Positions 36,204 to 46,369 of a DNA stretch of 64,000 nucleotides are shown here, one piece after another. The DNA comes from Pseudomonas jinjuensis. Its GTDB lineage: Bacteria; Pseudomonadota; Gammaproteobacteria; Pseudomonadales; Pseudomonadaceae. The notes below the pieces were generated by a model that had not been told where the DNA came from, did not search any database, and saw only the letters and a program-made list of their open reading frames with translations. How positions within the stretch are numbered: the first letter of the stretch is position 1; each line of letters opens with the position of its first letter. Location of the stretch: NCBI RefSeq assembly GCF_900103845.1, contig NZ_FNIJ01000012.1:124001-188000 (forward strand), written 5' to 3'. The translations under genes and the position numbers were made by a program.

Positions 36204-36536
36204 ATGGCCGGCAAATTCCACCTGAAGAAGGCCAGCGATGGCCAGTTCCATTTCAATCTCCACGCCAGCAATGGCGAGATCGTCCTCACCAGCGAGCTGT
36301 ACAAGGCCAAGCCCTCGGCCCTGGACGGCATCGAGTCGGTGCGCAGGAACTCGCAGCGCGAAGGCGCCTTCGAGGTGAAGGCGGCGAGCAACGGCAAGTT
36401 CCACTTCGTGCTCAAGGCCACCAACGGCCAGGTCGTCGGCCAGAGCCAGCTCTACGCCAGCCAGGCCAATGCCGAGGCAGGCGTCGCGGCGGTCAGGCGC
36501 TATGCGCCGGAAGCCGGGGTCAGCGACGAGACCTGA
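36204..36536 (+). CDS. YegP-like DUF1508 tandem-repeat protein
   Basis: 110 residues made of two similar DUF1508 units. GKFHLKKASDGQFHFNLHASNGEIV is echoed by SNGKFHFVLKATNGQVVGQS, and each unit ends with the SxxLYxxxxxAxxGIxxVR pattern. A small cytoplasmic protein of unknown function. Confidence 0.85.
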   Translation: MAGKFHLKKASDGQFHFNLHASNGEIVLTSELYKAKPSALDGIESVRRNSQREGAFEVKAASNGKFHFVLKATNGQVVGQSQLYASQANAEAGVAAVRRYAPEAGVSDET

Positions 36537-36542
36537 GGCGGC

Positions 36543-37463
36543 TCACTCCGCCTTGCGGAACACGTAGAACAGGTTGGGCTCGCTGACCAGGTACAGTGTG
36601 CCCGCCTCGTCCATCGCCACGCCCTCGGCCTGCGGCACGCTGCGCTCCAGGCCCTGCATGCCGCCCAGCAGCGACAGGCTGCTGATCGGCCTGCCGTCTA
36701 CGTCCAGCTCGATCACCAGCCGCGATTCGTCGGAGAGCGCCAGCAGGTGCCCGCTGCGCCCGTCGAACTGCAGACTGGAAAGATCGCGGACGAACAGCCG
36801 CCTGTCGCGCCGCGGGTCGTCCAGCACGTGCACGGCGAACGGCTGGTCCGCCTCGGTATGCGGGAAGCCGCGGATCTCGTAGATGCGCACCGGATCGCGC
36901 TCCTTGGCGACGAACAGGCGCTTGCCGGCGGCGTCGTAGGCCAGCCCCTCGAAACCCTTGTTGCCGCTCAGGCCGATGCCGATGGACAGCTGTTCGCCGT
37001 CGGCCGCGTCGATGAAGCGCGTGCTGTCGTCCAGGCGCACCCTGATCAGGCGCTGGAGGCGTTCGTCGACGATGACGTAGATGCCCGGCGAGATGTATTC
37101 GATCGCCTCCGGATCGCCGAAACCGGTCAGCGGAATCCTGCGCAGCACGCGCCCATCCAGGGACAGCTCGACGACCTGCTGCTTCTGGTTGGTGACGCTG
37201 AACAGGCTGCGCCGGTCGGGATCGTAGGTCAGCGCCGAGACGTCGTCGTCCAGTCCCTCGATGGGCTGCCCCTCGATCGCCACGCGGTAGTCCGGCAGCC
37301 AGATCGACCGCTCGCTCCAGCTCTCCGCATGGCGCCACTCGCGCAGGCTGAACCAGGCCCGCTCATAGACGCGGTACTCCTGGCCGAGCCAGGCCAGCGC
37401 CGCCAGCACGATCAGCAGCAGGACCAGCAACAGGCGGCGAAGGATGGAGGGAAAGCGGGACAT
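36543..37463 (-). CDS. carP: SdiA-regulated/YjiK-type beta-propeller (CarP-like)
   Basis: 306 residues. An N-terminal anchor (residues about 8-25) is followed by a beta-propeller facing the periplasm, with repeats such as DVSALTYDPDRRSLFSVT and GFEGLAYDAAGKRLFVAKE. From memory, the P. aeruginosa gene at this position (PA0327) is carP, a calcium-regulated propeller needed for Ca2+ tolerance; the symbol rests on that synteny. A paralog lies at 44531. Confidence 0.75.
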   Translation of the reverse strand: MSRFPSILRRLLLVLLLIVLAALAWLGQEYRVYERAWFSLREWRHAESWSERSIWLPDYRVAIEGQPIEGLDDDVSALTYDPDRRSLFSVTNQKQQVVELSLDGRVLRRIPLTGFGDPEAIEYISPGIYVIVDERLQRLIRVRLDDSTRFIDAADGEQLSIGIGLSGNKGFEGLAYDAAGKRLFVAKERDPVRIYEIRGFPHTEADQPFAVHVLDDPRRDRRLFVRDLSSLQFDGRSGHLLALSDESRLVIELDVDGRPISSLSLLGGMQGLERSVPQAEGVAMDEAGTLYLVSEPNLFYVFRKAE

Positions 37464-37613
37464 GGGCGACTCTGGCGGGAACGGGGGAATGGCGCAGACC
37501 CTACTGCAGGCAACTGAAACGAGGCTTAACTCCCTCTAGTCAGAGGAAAAATCTGCGGGTTAGAGTCAGATTAGCGCACGAAACATCGCCGAATTCCTAC
37601 AAGAGAAGTCCAG

Positions 37614-38633
37614 ATGGCCACAACATCCCAGCTTCCCGAACAACGCGCCCTGGCCACCCTGCACACCGTGGCGCTGGCCACCGAGGTGCTCAGCCACGCC
37701 GGCATTCCGCGCACGCGGCTGCTGGAGGGCAGCGGCGTCGCCGAGGCCGACCTGCAGACGCCGGACAAGCTGATCACCCACGCCCAGGAACTGCGGGTGT
37801 TCGCCAACGCGCTGAACTGCCAGCACGATCCGGCCCTCGGCCTCTGCCTGGGGCTGCGCATGCACGTCTCGGCCTACGGCATCCTCGGCTACAGCATGCT
37901 CGCCAGCCGCACCCTGCGCGACGCGCTGGAACTGGCGCTGGCCCATCCGGAACTGCTCGGCACCTACTTCCGCCTGGCCCTGCAGAGCCACGACGACGAG
38001 GTCCGCCTGACCGCCGACGGCTACCGCTACGCACCGGAACTGACGGTGTTCAACACCGAGCTGTGCCTGGCCTCGCTGCTGACGGTGATCCGCGACCTGC
38101 TCGGCGAATCGGTGCGTCCGCGCCGCCTGCTGCTCGCCTATCGACCGCCACTGCACGCGCAGGTCTATACCGAACGCCTCGGCTGCCCGGTGGAATTCGG
38201 CGCGCCGGTCAGCGCCCTGTGCTTCAGCCCCGCCCTGCTCGACCGCCCGCTGCCGCTGGCCGACCCGGTGAGCTGCCACAACGGCCTGCAGCAGTGCATG
38301 AACCTGAGCGCGGCGTTCCGCAGCCGCAGCGACATCCTCGAACTGATCCGCCAGCATCTCGCCAGCCATCTCCACGAGGCGCGCGACCTGGACTCCGTGG
38401 CCCGCCACCTGCACCGTTCGGCGCGCACCCTGCGCCGCCACCTGCAACAGAGGAACACCAGCTTCCAGCAGGTGCTCGACGAGGTGCGCTACGACAAGGC
38501 GCGGCAGCTGCTGAAGGACACCGACCTGCCGATCTACCTGATCGCCGAACGGCTCGGCTACAGCGAGACGGCCAGCTTCCGCCATGCCTTCCAGCGCTGG
38601 AGCGGGGCCTGTCCCAGCCTGTTTCGGGGGTGA
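37614..38633 (+). CDS. AraC-family transcriptional regulator
   Basis: 339 residues. The N-terminal 200 resemble the AraC 'arabinose-binding-like' (OruR/ArgR-type) sensor domain. The C-terminal 100 hold two HTH motifs (LDSVARHLHRSARTLRRHL and IYLIAERLGYSETASFRHAF). It lies 321 bp upstream of the acetylpolyamine transport operon on the same strand, and a spaced direct repeat between them (38811-38845) could be its binding site. It is therefore a likely regulator of that operon; the ligand is unknown, an acetylated polyamine being the natural guess. Confidence 0.85.
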   Translation: MATTSQLPEQRALATLHTVALATEVLSHAGIPRTRLLEGSGVAEADLQTPDKLITHAQELRVFANALNCQHDPALGLCLGLRMHVSAYGILGYSMLASRTLRDALELALAHPELLGTYFRLALQSHDDEVRLTADGYRYAPELTVFNTELCLASLLTVIRDLLGESVRPRRLLLAYRPPLHAQVYTERLGCPVEFGAPVSALCFSPALLDRPLPLADPVSCHNGLQQCMNLSAAFRSRSDILELIRQHLASHLHEARDLDSVARHLHRSARTLRRHLQQRNTSFQQVLDEVRYDKARQLLKDTDLPIYLIAERLGYSETASFRHAFQRWSGACPSLFRG

Positions 38634-38681
38634 GGGTTCGGGAGGCGCGTTGAACCCGCCCTTGTCCTGGCGGGAACTCCC

Positions 38682-38741
38682 TGTAGGAGCGGGCCATGCC
38701 CGCGAAATCGCGGCAGGTCGCGGGCATGGCCCGCTCCTACA
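38682..38741. repeat. REP-type palindrome
   Basis: TGTAGGAGCGGGCCATGCCC...GCGA and the inverse TCGCGGGCATGGCCCGCTCC...TACA with about 14 bases between. Same family as 29326-29400, in the opposite arrangement. Confidence 0.75.
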
Positions 38742-38810
38742 TTTCCAGTCGTCTCCCTGTACCTGCTGAGCTTGCTCGCGAATTCTGTGTGGCGGAGCAA
38801 CCCCACCAAC

Positions 38811-38845
38811 TTGGCCTGATTTATCCCTTATTGGCCTGATCTATC
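38811..38845 (+). promoter_or_regulatory. Tandem operator candidate for the AraC-family regulator
   Basis: TTGGCCTGATTTATC at 38811 and TTGGCCTGATCTATC at 38831: 14 of 15 bases identical, start-to-start distance 20 bp, the same face of the helix. AraC/XylS regulators bind such direct repeats. It lies between the regulator gene and the operon it probably controls. Confidence 0.55.
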
Positions 38846-38954
38846 GTTCTGCCCGCCGGGCACGCCGGTCATTATCGTTCCGCAGCCAGGTCAAACGCCT
38901 CGAAAGAAGGCGAAAACCTCAACAATAACAATAGCTTGCCTGCAGGTTCCGAAC

Positions 38955-40004
38955 ATGACCAGTGCGATCGCCATCGAGCGGATATGCATGGAATTCGGTA
39001 CGCCCGGCCAGGGGTTGAAGGCCCTGGACGATGTGTCGCTGGATATCCGCGCCAACGAATTCTTCACCCTCCTCGGCCCCTCCGGTTGCGGCAAGACCAC
39101 GCTGCTGCGCCTGATCGCCGGCTTCGAACAGCCCACCTCCGGCAGCATCCGCCTCTACGGCGAGCCCATGGAAGGACTGCCGCCCTTCCGCCGCCCGGTC
39201 AACACGGTGTTCCAGAGCTACGCGCTGTTCCCGCACATGACGGTGGCGGAGAACATCGCCTTCGGCCTGGAGATGCAGGGCAAGCCGCGTAGCGAGATCG
39301 ACGCCACGGTCGGAGCCATGCTCGAACTGGTGCGCCTGCCCGACGTCGGCAAACGCCGCGCCGACCAGCTCTCCGGCGGCCAGCAGCAGCGCATCGCCCT
39401 GGCCCGCGCGCTGGCCAGCCGGCCCAAGGTGCTGCTGCTCGACGAGTCGCTGTCGGCGCTGGACCTCAAGCTGCGCAAGGAAATGCAGATCGAGCTGAAG
39501 CGCCTGCAGCACGAGACCGGCATCACCTTCATCTTCGTCACCCACGACCAGGAAGAAGCGCTGACCATGTCCGACCGCATCGCCGTGATGAGCCGCGGCG
39601 AGGTCATGCAGGTCGGCACGCCGACGGACATCTACGAGGCGCCGGTGAACCGGCTGGTGGCGGACTTCATCGGCGAGACCAACTTCCTCGAAGGCGTGGC
39701 CCAGGCCGACGGCGTGCGCCTGGCCGACGGGCAGCTGATTCCCGCCGCCACCACCCTGCCCGGCAAGGTCACCCTGGCGATCCGCCCGGAACGCACCGAA
39801 CTGGCCCACGACGGCCAGCTCGCCGGCGTGGTGGAGAACATCGTCTACGTCGGCACCGACACCGTGTACCACCTCAAGGTCGCCGGCCAGGGCGGTTTCC
39901 GCGTGCGCCAGCAGAACCGCGACGGCGCCCATTCGCTGCACGCGCCCGGCGCCGAGGTGCGCGTGCGGGTTCCCAGCCACGCGATACGGGTACTCGCCGA
40001 ATGA
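38955..40004 (+). CDS. Polyamine-type ABC transporter ATPase (PotA family)
   Basis: 349 residues. Walker [10 protein letters not shown], signature LSGGQQQR, Walker [13 protein letters not shown] (Ser where most PotA proteins have Pro), the H-loop [11 protein letters not shown] and a C-terminal TOBE domain (from about 235). It powers import by the two permeases that follow. First gene of a five-gene operon ending with a deacetylase, so the substrate is probably an acetylated polyamine. Confidence 0.9.
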   Translation: MTSAIAIERICMEFGTPGQGLKALDDVSLDIRANEFFTLLGPSGCGKTTLLRLIAGFEQPTSGSIRLYGEPMEGLPPFRRPVNTVFQSYALFPHMTVAENIAFGLEMQGKPRSEIDATVGAMLELVRLPDVGKRRADQLSGGQQQRIALARALASRPKVLLLDESLSALDLKLRKEMQIELKRLQHETGITFIFVTHDQEEALTMSDRIAVMSRGEVMQVGTPTDIYEAPVNRLVADFIGETNFLEGVAQADGVRLADGQLIPAATTLPGKVTLAIRPERTELAHDGQLAGVVENIVYVGTDTVYHLKVAGQGGFRVRQQNRDGAHSLHAPGAEVRVRVPSHAIRVLAE

Positions 40005-40921
40005 GCACGCTGACCCTCCGCCTGCGGGCCGAACGCAAGAGCCTGCGCCAGCGCCTGGCGCTGACCAGCCCGGCGATGCTGATGCTGCTGGTGTTCCTGG
40101 TGCTGCCGCTGGGAATCATGTTCGCCGTGTCGATCCAGGCGCCCGGCGACTACGGCGGCGTGAAGTGGGGCCAGCACAGCGTCGAGGCCTACATCAACTT
40201 CCTCTGGGAACGCGACCTCGACGACAGCCTGACCTTCAACGTCGACTACCTGGGCATCTTCCAGCGCTCGTTCTGGCTGTCGATCCTGACCACCGCCGGC
40301 TGCCTGCTGATCGGCTTCCCCACCGCGCTGTACCTCGCCCTGCAGGACGAGCGGCGGCGCAACCTGCTGCTGTTCCTGGTCACGGTGCCGTTCTGGACCA
40401 ACCTGCTGGTGCGCGTCTACGCCTGGATCCTGCTGCTGCGCAATGGCGGTCTGGTGGACGCCGGCCTGCATGGCTTAGGTCTCTCCGACAAGGCGCTGGG
40501 CATTCTCTATACCGATACGGCGGTGGTGATCGGCCTGCTCTACACCTACCTGCCGTTCATGGTGCTGCCGATCTACACCAGCCTGGAGAAGATGGACTGG
40601 CGCCTGGTGGAGGCGGCGTTCGACCTCGGCGCCAACCGCTGGAAAGCGATGCGGCGGATCATCATCCCGCTGGCCATGCCGGGGATCGTCGCCGGCTGCA
40701 TCCTGGTGTTCATCCCCTCGCTGGGCAGCTACATCATTCCCGAGCTGCTCGGCGGCGGTAAGTCGCTGATGATCGGCAACCTGATCCAGCTGCAGTTCGG
40801 CAGCGCGCACAACTGGCCGTTCGGCGCCGCGCTGTCCTTCGCCCTGCTCGCCTTCGTCCTGCTGGCGATGCTGGTCTACAGCCTGCGCTTCCGGCAGGAC
40901 GCCACCGGAGGCCACCCATGA
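40001..40921 (+). CDS. ABC transporter permease (PotB-like)
   Basis: 306 residues with about six transmembrane segments and the EAA loop ([26 protein letters not shown]) that contacts the ATPase. PotB family. The ATG overlaps the ATPase stop (ATGA). Confidence 0.9.
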   Translation: MSTLTLRLRAERKSLRQRLALTSPAMLMLLVFLVLPLGIMFAVSIQAPGDYGGVKWGQHSVEAYINFLWERDLDDSLTFNVDYLGIFQRSFWLSILTTAGCLLIGFPTALYLALQDERRRNLLLFLVTVPFWTNLLVRVYAWILLLRNGGLVDAGLHGLGLSDKALGILYTDTAVVIGLLYTYLPFMVLPIYTSLEKMDWRLVEAAFDLGANRWKAMRRIIIPLAMPGIVAGCILVFIPSLGSYIIPELLGGGKSLMIGNLIQLQFGSAHNWPFGAALSFALLAFVLLAMLVYSLRFRQDATGGHP

Positions 40922-41706
40922 GCCCGCTGAATCCGCTCTGGCGCTTCGCCGGCGTGCGCCCGGCCGCCTGGCTGTTCTTCGCCTTCCTCTACGTGCCGAT
41001 CGTCGTGCTGGTGGTGCTGAGCTTCAACAGCGGACAGTCGGCCACGCTGTGGGAAAGCTTCAGCCTGCGCTGGTACGCGGTGGTCGCCGACGACCCGGAA
41101 ATCCTCCGCGCGGCGAAGAACTCGCTGATCGTCGCCACCTTCGCCACACTGATCGCCACCAGCCTGGCGACTCTCGCCGCGCTGGGCATGCGCGGCCGCG
41201 CCTTCCGCGGGCAGTCGCTGATGAACGGCGTGCTCGGCCTGCCGCTGCTGGTGCCGGAGATCGTCACCGCGGTGGCGACGCTGATGTTCTTCGCCTTCGT
41301 CGGCCTGAAACTGTCGCTGTTCACCATCCTCATCGCCCACGTGGTGTTCTGCATCCCCTTCGCCTACCTGCCGATCCGCGCCCGCCTGGAAGGCATGGAC
41401 CCGCGCCTGGCGGAGGCCGCGGCCGATCTGTACGCCTCGCCGTGGCGGGCGTTCTGGCGGGTGACCTTCCCGCTGCTGATGCCGGGCATCCTGTCCGGGG
41501 CGATGCTCGCCTTCATCATCTCGATGGACGACTTCGTCATCACCTACTTCGTCGCCGGCGCCGGGGCCACCACCCTGCCGGTGTACATCTTCAGCTCCAT
41601 AAGAATGGGGATATCGCCGAAGATCAACGCGATTTCGTCGATCATCCTCCTGATATCCATCGCTTTCGTCGCCCTGTCGTACTACGTCGGCCAACGCCGT
41701 CGCTGA
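40918..41706 (+). CDS. ABC transporter permease (PotC-like)
   Basis: 262 residues, six transmembrane segments, with the EAA loop reading EAAADLYASPWRAFWRVTFP. PotC family, partner of the preceding permease, which it overlaps by ATGA. Confidence 0.9.
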   Translation: MSPLNPLWRFAGVRPAAWLFFAFLYVPIVVLVVLSFNSGQSATLWESFSLRWYAVVADDPEILRAAKNSLIVATFATLIATSLATLAALGMRGRAFRGQSLMNGVLGLPLLVPEIVTAVATLMFFAFVGLKLSLFTILIAHVVFCIPFAYLPIRARLEGMDPRLAEAAADLYASPWRAFWRVTFPLLMPGILSGAMLAFIISMDDFVITYFVAGAGATTLPVYIFSSIRMGISPKINAISSIILLISIAFVALSYYVGQRRR

Positions 41707-41742
41707 CTGCCTCCCATAACAACAGCATCAGGAGCTTCACCG

Positions 41743-42789
41743 ATGAATTTCCGCCGCACCCCGCTCGCGCTTTCCCTGTTCGCCGGCCTGGCGCTCGCCG
41801 GCCAGGCCCAGGCCGAAGGCACCCTGCACTTCGCCAACTGGTCGGACTACTTCCCGCCGGAACTGCTGAAGAAATTCGAGAAGGACACCGGCATCAACGC
41901 CACGCTGGATTCCTACGACAGCAACGAGACCCTGCTGGCCAAGCTCAAGGCCGGCGGCGGCGCCTACGACGTGGTGGTGCCGTCGGACAGTTTCATCGAG
42001 ATCTTCATCAAGGAAGACCTGCTGCAGAAGCTCGACAAGTCGCAGCTGCCGAACCTGGCCAACCTCAAGGACAAGTTCAGAACGCTCAACTACGACCCCG
42101 GCCACGACTACACCGTGCCCTACCTGTGGGGCACCACCGGCTACAGCTACGACAGCGCCCAGGTGCCGGGCGGCAAGCTGGAGGAAAGCTGGAAGCCGTT
42201 CTTCGAGCCGCCGGCCGATCTGAAGGGCAAGGTGGTGGCGCTGAACTCCATCGAGGAGCTGTATGCACCTGCCTCCTATTACCTGGGCGTCAGCGAATGC
42301 ACCGAGAATCCGAAGGAGGCGCTGAAGATCCAGGAGCTGCTGCTCAGGCAGAAGCCGATGCTGGCCATGTACAACAGCGACGGCACCATCGAGCGCATGG
42401 CCGCCGGCGAGGTGTCCATGCACCAGCAGTGGAACGGCGCCTTCCACCGCGCCCACGCCCAGCGCGCCAGCCTCACCTACGTCTATCCGAAGGAAGGCAT
42501 CCGCCTGTTCATCGACAACCTGGCGATTCCCAAGGACGCCACCAACGTCAGGGAAGCCCACGTCTTCCTCGACTGGATGATGCAGCCGGAGAACATCGCC
42601 GCCGCCTCCAACTTCGCCAAGTACAACAACGCCATCGAGGGCTCCGACAAGTTCATGGAGAAGGAGCTGTTCGACGACCCGGCGATCAACACTCCGGCCG
42701 ACAAGCTCGACCGCCTGAAGCCCTTCGAGCTGTGCTCGCCGAAGGCCATGGCGCTGCGCTCGAAGGTCTGGACCAAGCTGAAGAAATAA
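41743..42789 (+). CDS. Periplasmic (acetyl)polyamine-binding protein
   Basis: 348 residues. Signal peptide cleaved after AQA (about 24). The mature start LHFANWSDYFPPELLKKFEK is the PotD/SpuD pattern (WSDY near the N-terminus), and VVVPSDSFIEIF and PYLWGTTGYSYD also match. The binding-site residues differ enough from SpuD/SpuE in this window that a different ligand is likely. The deacetylase downstream points to acetylated polyamines. Confidence 0.88.
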   Translation: MNFRRTPLALSLFAGLALAGQAQAEGTLHFANWSDYFPPELLKKFEKDTGINATLDSYDSNETLLAKLKAGGGAYDVVVPSDSFIEIFIKEDLLQKLDKSQLPNLANLKDKFRTLNYDPGHDYTVPYLWGTTGYSYDSAQVPGGKLEESWKPFFEPPADLKGKVVALNSIEELYAPASYYLGVSECTENPKEALKIQELLLRQKPMLAMYNSDGTIERMAAGEVSMHQQWNGAFHRAHAQRASLTYVYPKEGIRLFIDNLAIPKDATNVREAHVFLDWMMQPENIAAASNFAKYNNAIEGSDKFMEKELFDDPAINTPADKLDRLKPFELCSPKAMALRSKVWTKLKK

Positions 42790-42867
42790 GCGCCACGCAG
42801 GCCCACATCAACGCGAGCCTCCGCAGCGCCGGGGGCGCGGCCGACCATTGCCCGAGGAAAATCCCCG

Positions 42868-43899
<1,032 letters not shown>

Positions 43900-43966
43900 G
43901 GGAGCGTTGATCGTAGGGTGGATCAGGCTCCATCGATCCACCATCGCGGGTGCGGATAGCTCGAAT

Positions 43967-43991
43967 GGTGGATGGAAGAGCGCCATCCACC
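43967..43991. repeat. Inverted repeat in the aphB-carO gap
   Basis: GGTGGATGG-7 bases-CCATCCACC, perfect 9-bp arms, part of a longer set of GTGGATC/GATCCAC pieces from 43915 on. Non-coding; it may end the transport operon or be a dispersed repeat. Confidence 0.5.
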
Positions 43992-44020
43992 CGGCTCCTG
44001 GGGATATCCCGAGGTGCAAA

Positions 44021-44051
44021 CGAAAGCGCCGGCACAGGGCCGGCGCTTTCG
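44021..44051. terminator. Strong hairpin between aphB and the carO-like gene
   Basis: 13-bp perfect stem CGAAAGCGCCGGC / GCCGGCGCTTTCG with a 5-base loop, 14 bases beyond the stop of the minus-strand carO-like gene and after aphB on the plus strand. The AAAG/CTTT flanks make it a fair terminator for both. Confidence 0.65.
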
Positions 44052-44064
44052 CGGGAAGTTGCGG

Positions 44065-44436
44065 TTACTGGACCAGTTCCACCCGGTCCACGTCGATCTC
44101 GCGACCGTCGCGGTCGTTGTCCACTTCGCCGACCAGGCGCACCTTGGTGCTGTCGGAAACCTGGGCGCCGCTCGGCCAGTCCTCGTCGTCGATCTCGACA
44201 CGGATGCTGCCGGTAGCGTCCTTGAACTCGTAGTGCTCGCCACGGATGCGCTTGACCACGGTGCCTTCCAGTACGGCGGGGGTATCGTCGGCGGCGGCTT
44301 CCGCAGCCTTGACGGTGGTCACCTGGGTGCTGGCGGCACGCGGCGCCTCGCTGCCCGGGCCGGTGTAGCCGGCGGCCAGGGTGGCTGCGGAAAACAGGGT
44401 GGTGGCGGCGAGCAGGGAGAAGTCGCGAAGTTTCAT
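44065..44436 (-). CDS. carO: YgiW/BOF-family periplasmic OB-fold protein (CarO-like)
   Basis: 123 residues. Signal peptide cleaved after LAA/AGYTG (about 22), then the BOF OB-fold: VLEGTVVKRIRGEHYEFKD, IRVEIDDEDWPSG and VRLVGEVDND. E. coli YgiW is a stress-induced relative. The P. aeruginosa gene at this position (PA0320) is carO, calcium-regulated and needed for Ca2+ homeostasis; the symbol rests on synteny and fold. Confidence 0.8.
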   Translation of the reverse strand: MKLRDFSLLAATTLFSAATLAAGYTGPGSEAPRAASTQVTTVKAAEAAADDTPAVLEGTVVKRIRGEHYEFKDATGSIRVEIDDEDWPSGAQVSDSTKVRLVGEVDNDRDGREIDVDRVELVQ

Positions 44437-44530
44437 GGGTTAGCCTCCTGGCTGGTTTCGATGAGCTCAGGTTAGCCACAACCGCTGAAGTCAGCCTGAA
44501 TCGGCGCTTAATCCAGGCTTAAGACGAAGA

Positions 44531-45469
44531 TCACTCCCGCGCCGCCTGCTCGCCGGGCGCCGGTTCCCTGCGGAACACGTAGAACAGGTCGGGCTCGCTG
44601 ACCATGTAGATGGTGCCCTGCTCGTCGATGGCCACGCCTTCGGCGCGCGGAATCTTCTCGTGCAGGCCGTTGAGCCCGGCCAGCAGGCTGATGAAGCTGA
44701 CCGGCTCGCCCTTCTCGTCGAGCTCCAGCAGCAGGTGCGACTCGGCCGACAGCACCAGCATGTGCCCGGTGCGCGGATCGACGCTGAGTGCGGAGACGTT
44801 GCGCATGTACAGCTGGTCGCTGGGCAGCGGCTGCATCGCCCCGGCCAGGCTCGAACCGCCGTCGCTGGCCCAGCTGAACAGGCTCATCGGGTCGCGCTCG
44901 CGGCCCAGCACCAGGCGCTGCCGGCGGGGGTCCCAGGCGATGCCCTCGAAGCCCTTGTTCTTCCTGCCGAGGTTGCCCAGCTCGAATTCGCCCAGCTTCG
45001 CCGTGCGCAGCTCGCGGGTCTGCGGGTCGACGTGGAAGATGGTCAGCGAATTGCGTCGCTCGTCGGTGATCGCGATGTTGCCGTCCTCCAGCACGGCGAC
45101 GCCCTCCGGGTTGCTCAGGCCGAGCAGCGGGATCACCCGCAGCACCTCGCCATCCAGCGACAGTTCGGCCAGCAGCGGACGGTTGCCGGTGACGGTGAAC
45201 AGGGTGCGGGTCACCGGGTTGTAGGCGAGGTCGGACGTCTCCTCGCCCTCCAGGCCGCCCTTCAGCGGCTTGCCCTGGATCACCGCGCGGTAGCCGGGCA
45301 GCCAGATGCTTTCGGCGCGCTCCTGCTGGCTGGTGTACTGCTCCTGGTACCAGAGGCGGGCGCGGTCGTCCCAGTGGAACAGCCGGGTCAGCACGGCGAG
45401 CAGCAGCAGGATGAAGAGGATCGCCAGCAGCAGCCAGCGTGCGCGGAGAAACGTAAGGGCCTTGGTCAT
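44531..45469 (-). CDS. SdiA-regulated/YjiK-type beta-propeller, paralog of CarP
   Basis: 312 residues. N-terminal anchor (about 10-27), then a periplasmic propeller with ETSDLAYNPVTRTLFTVTG, NPEGVAVLEDGNIAITDE and GFEGIAWDPRRQRLVLGRE. Clearly homologous along its whole length to the protein at 36543-37463 (same WLPxYR, GFEGxA and LYxVSEPxLFYVFR motifs). It lies next to the carO-like gene on the same strand with 94 bp between. Confidence 0.8.
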   Translation of the reverse strand: MTKALTFLRARWLLLAILFILLLLAVLTRLFHWDDRARLWYQEQYTSQQERAESIWLPGYRAVIQGKPLKGGLEGEETSDLAYNPVTRTLFTVTGNRPLLAELSLDGEVLRVIPLLGLSNPEGVAVLEDGNIAITDERRNSLTIFHVDPQTRELRTAKLGEFELGNLGRKNKGFEGIAWDPRRQRLVLGRERDPMSLFSWASDGGSSLAGAMQPLPSDQLYMRNVSALSVDPRTGHMLVLSAESHLLLELDEKGEPVSFISLLAGLNGLHEKIPRAEGVAIDEQGTIYMVSEPDLFYVFRREPAPGEQAARE

Positions 45470-45551
45470 CTATGACTCTTGTTCTGTCAGGCGCCGGGCC
45501 ATGTGCCCGGCCAGGGAAGGGCCGCGCACGCCGCGGCCCGAAGAGAGCGGT

Positions 45552-46217
45552 TCAGAGGACCCGCGTGGCGAAGCGGCTGGCGCCCGGCAGTTCCAGCAGC
45601 AGTTCGCTGCCGCGCTCCAGGGGACCGACGCCCGCCGGCGTGCCGGTGGAGACCACGTCGCCCGGCTGCAGCGAGAAGTGCCCGCTGATGTACTGGATCA
45701 GCGGCACGATCGGGTTGAGCATGTCGCGGCTGTTGCCGTCCTGGCGCACCTGGCCGTCGATGCTCAGGCGGATGCCGATGTCGGCCGGGTCGGGGAACTG
45801 GTCGGCGCTGACGAAGGGCGCCAGCACGAAGGCGCCGTCGAAGGACTTGGACAGCTCCCAGGGCAGGCCCTTTTCCTTCAGCCGCGCCTGCACGTCGCGC
45901 AGGGTCAGGTCCAGCGCCGGGGCGTAGCCGGAGATGGCGTCCAGCACTTCCTCGCGGTTCGGCTGGGGCGACAGCGGCTTGCCGATCAGCACCGCGATTT
46001 CCGCCTCGAAGTGCACCGCGCCGCGCTCCTCGGGAATGGAGAAGCCGCCCTCGCTGGACACCACGCAGGAGCCCGGCTTGATGAACAGCAGCGGCTCGCT
46101 GGGGATGGGATTGTTCAGCTCCTTCGCGTGCTCGGCATAGTTGCGCCCGACGCAGACCACCTTGCCCAGCGGGAAGTGGATCGGGGTGCCGTCGCTGTAG
46201 TGGTGCTGGTAGCTCAT
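45552..46217 (-). CDS. Fumarylacetoacetate hydrolase family protein
   Basis: 221 residues of the FAH fold with CVGRNYAEHAKEL, the metal-binding acids in HFEAEIAVLIGK, and DVVSTGTPAGVGPL. Small FAH proteins act as acylpyruvate hydrolases or oxaloacetate decarboxylases; the exact substrate is not clear. Confidence 0.85.
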   Translation of the reverse strand: MSYQHHYSDGTPIHFPLGKVVCVGRNYAEHAKELNNPIPSEPLLFIKPGSCVVSSEGGFSIPEERGAVHFEAEIAVLIGKPLSPQPNREEVLDAISGYAPALDLTLRDVQARLKEKGLPWELSKSFDGAFVLAPFVSADQFPDPADIGIRLSIDGQVRQDGNSRDMLNPIVPLIQYISGHFSLQPGDVVSTGTPAGVGPLERGSELLLELPGASRFATRVL

Positions 46218-46238
46218 GGTCGACTCCTGAATGGTTCA

Positions 46239-46320
46239 TTGGATCCCCGCATTCGCGAGGATGACGGTGCCGCGAGAAGCTCAACACACCTTCGTCATTC
46301 CCGCGAACGCGGGAATCCAG
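46239..46320. repeat. Pair of inverted extragenic repeats (TCATTCCCGCG type)
   Basis: 46297-46316 is a perfect hairpin ATTCCCGCG-aa-CGCGGGAAT within CGTCATTCCCGCG. An imperfect inverse copy (GGATCCCCGCATTCGCGAGG...ATGACG) lies at 46239-46266. The pair sits between two same-strand genes. Confidence 0.65.
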
Positions 46321-46369
46321 CTAATCGCAGCCGCTTCGGAGCGAATTGAAGCAGCTTGCGAGCGCACAA

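Larger units (their letters stand above)
38634..38954. other. Intergenic region with REP and putative AraC operator
   Basis: No gene. 38682-38741 is a REP palindrome. 38811-38845 holds two direct copies of TTGGCCTGATYTATC exactly 20 bp apart. After that comes an AT-rich stretch (about 38915-38940) that probably contains the promoter of the transport operon. Confidence 0.6.
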
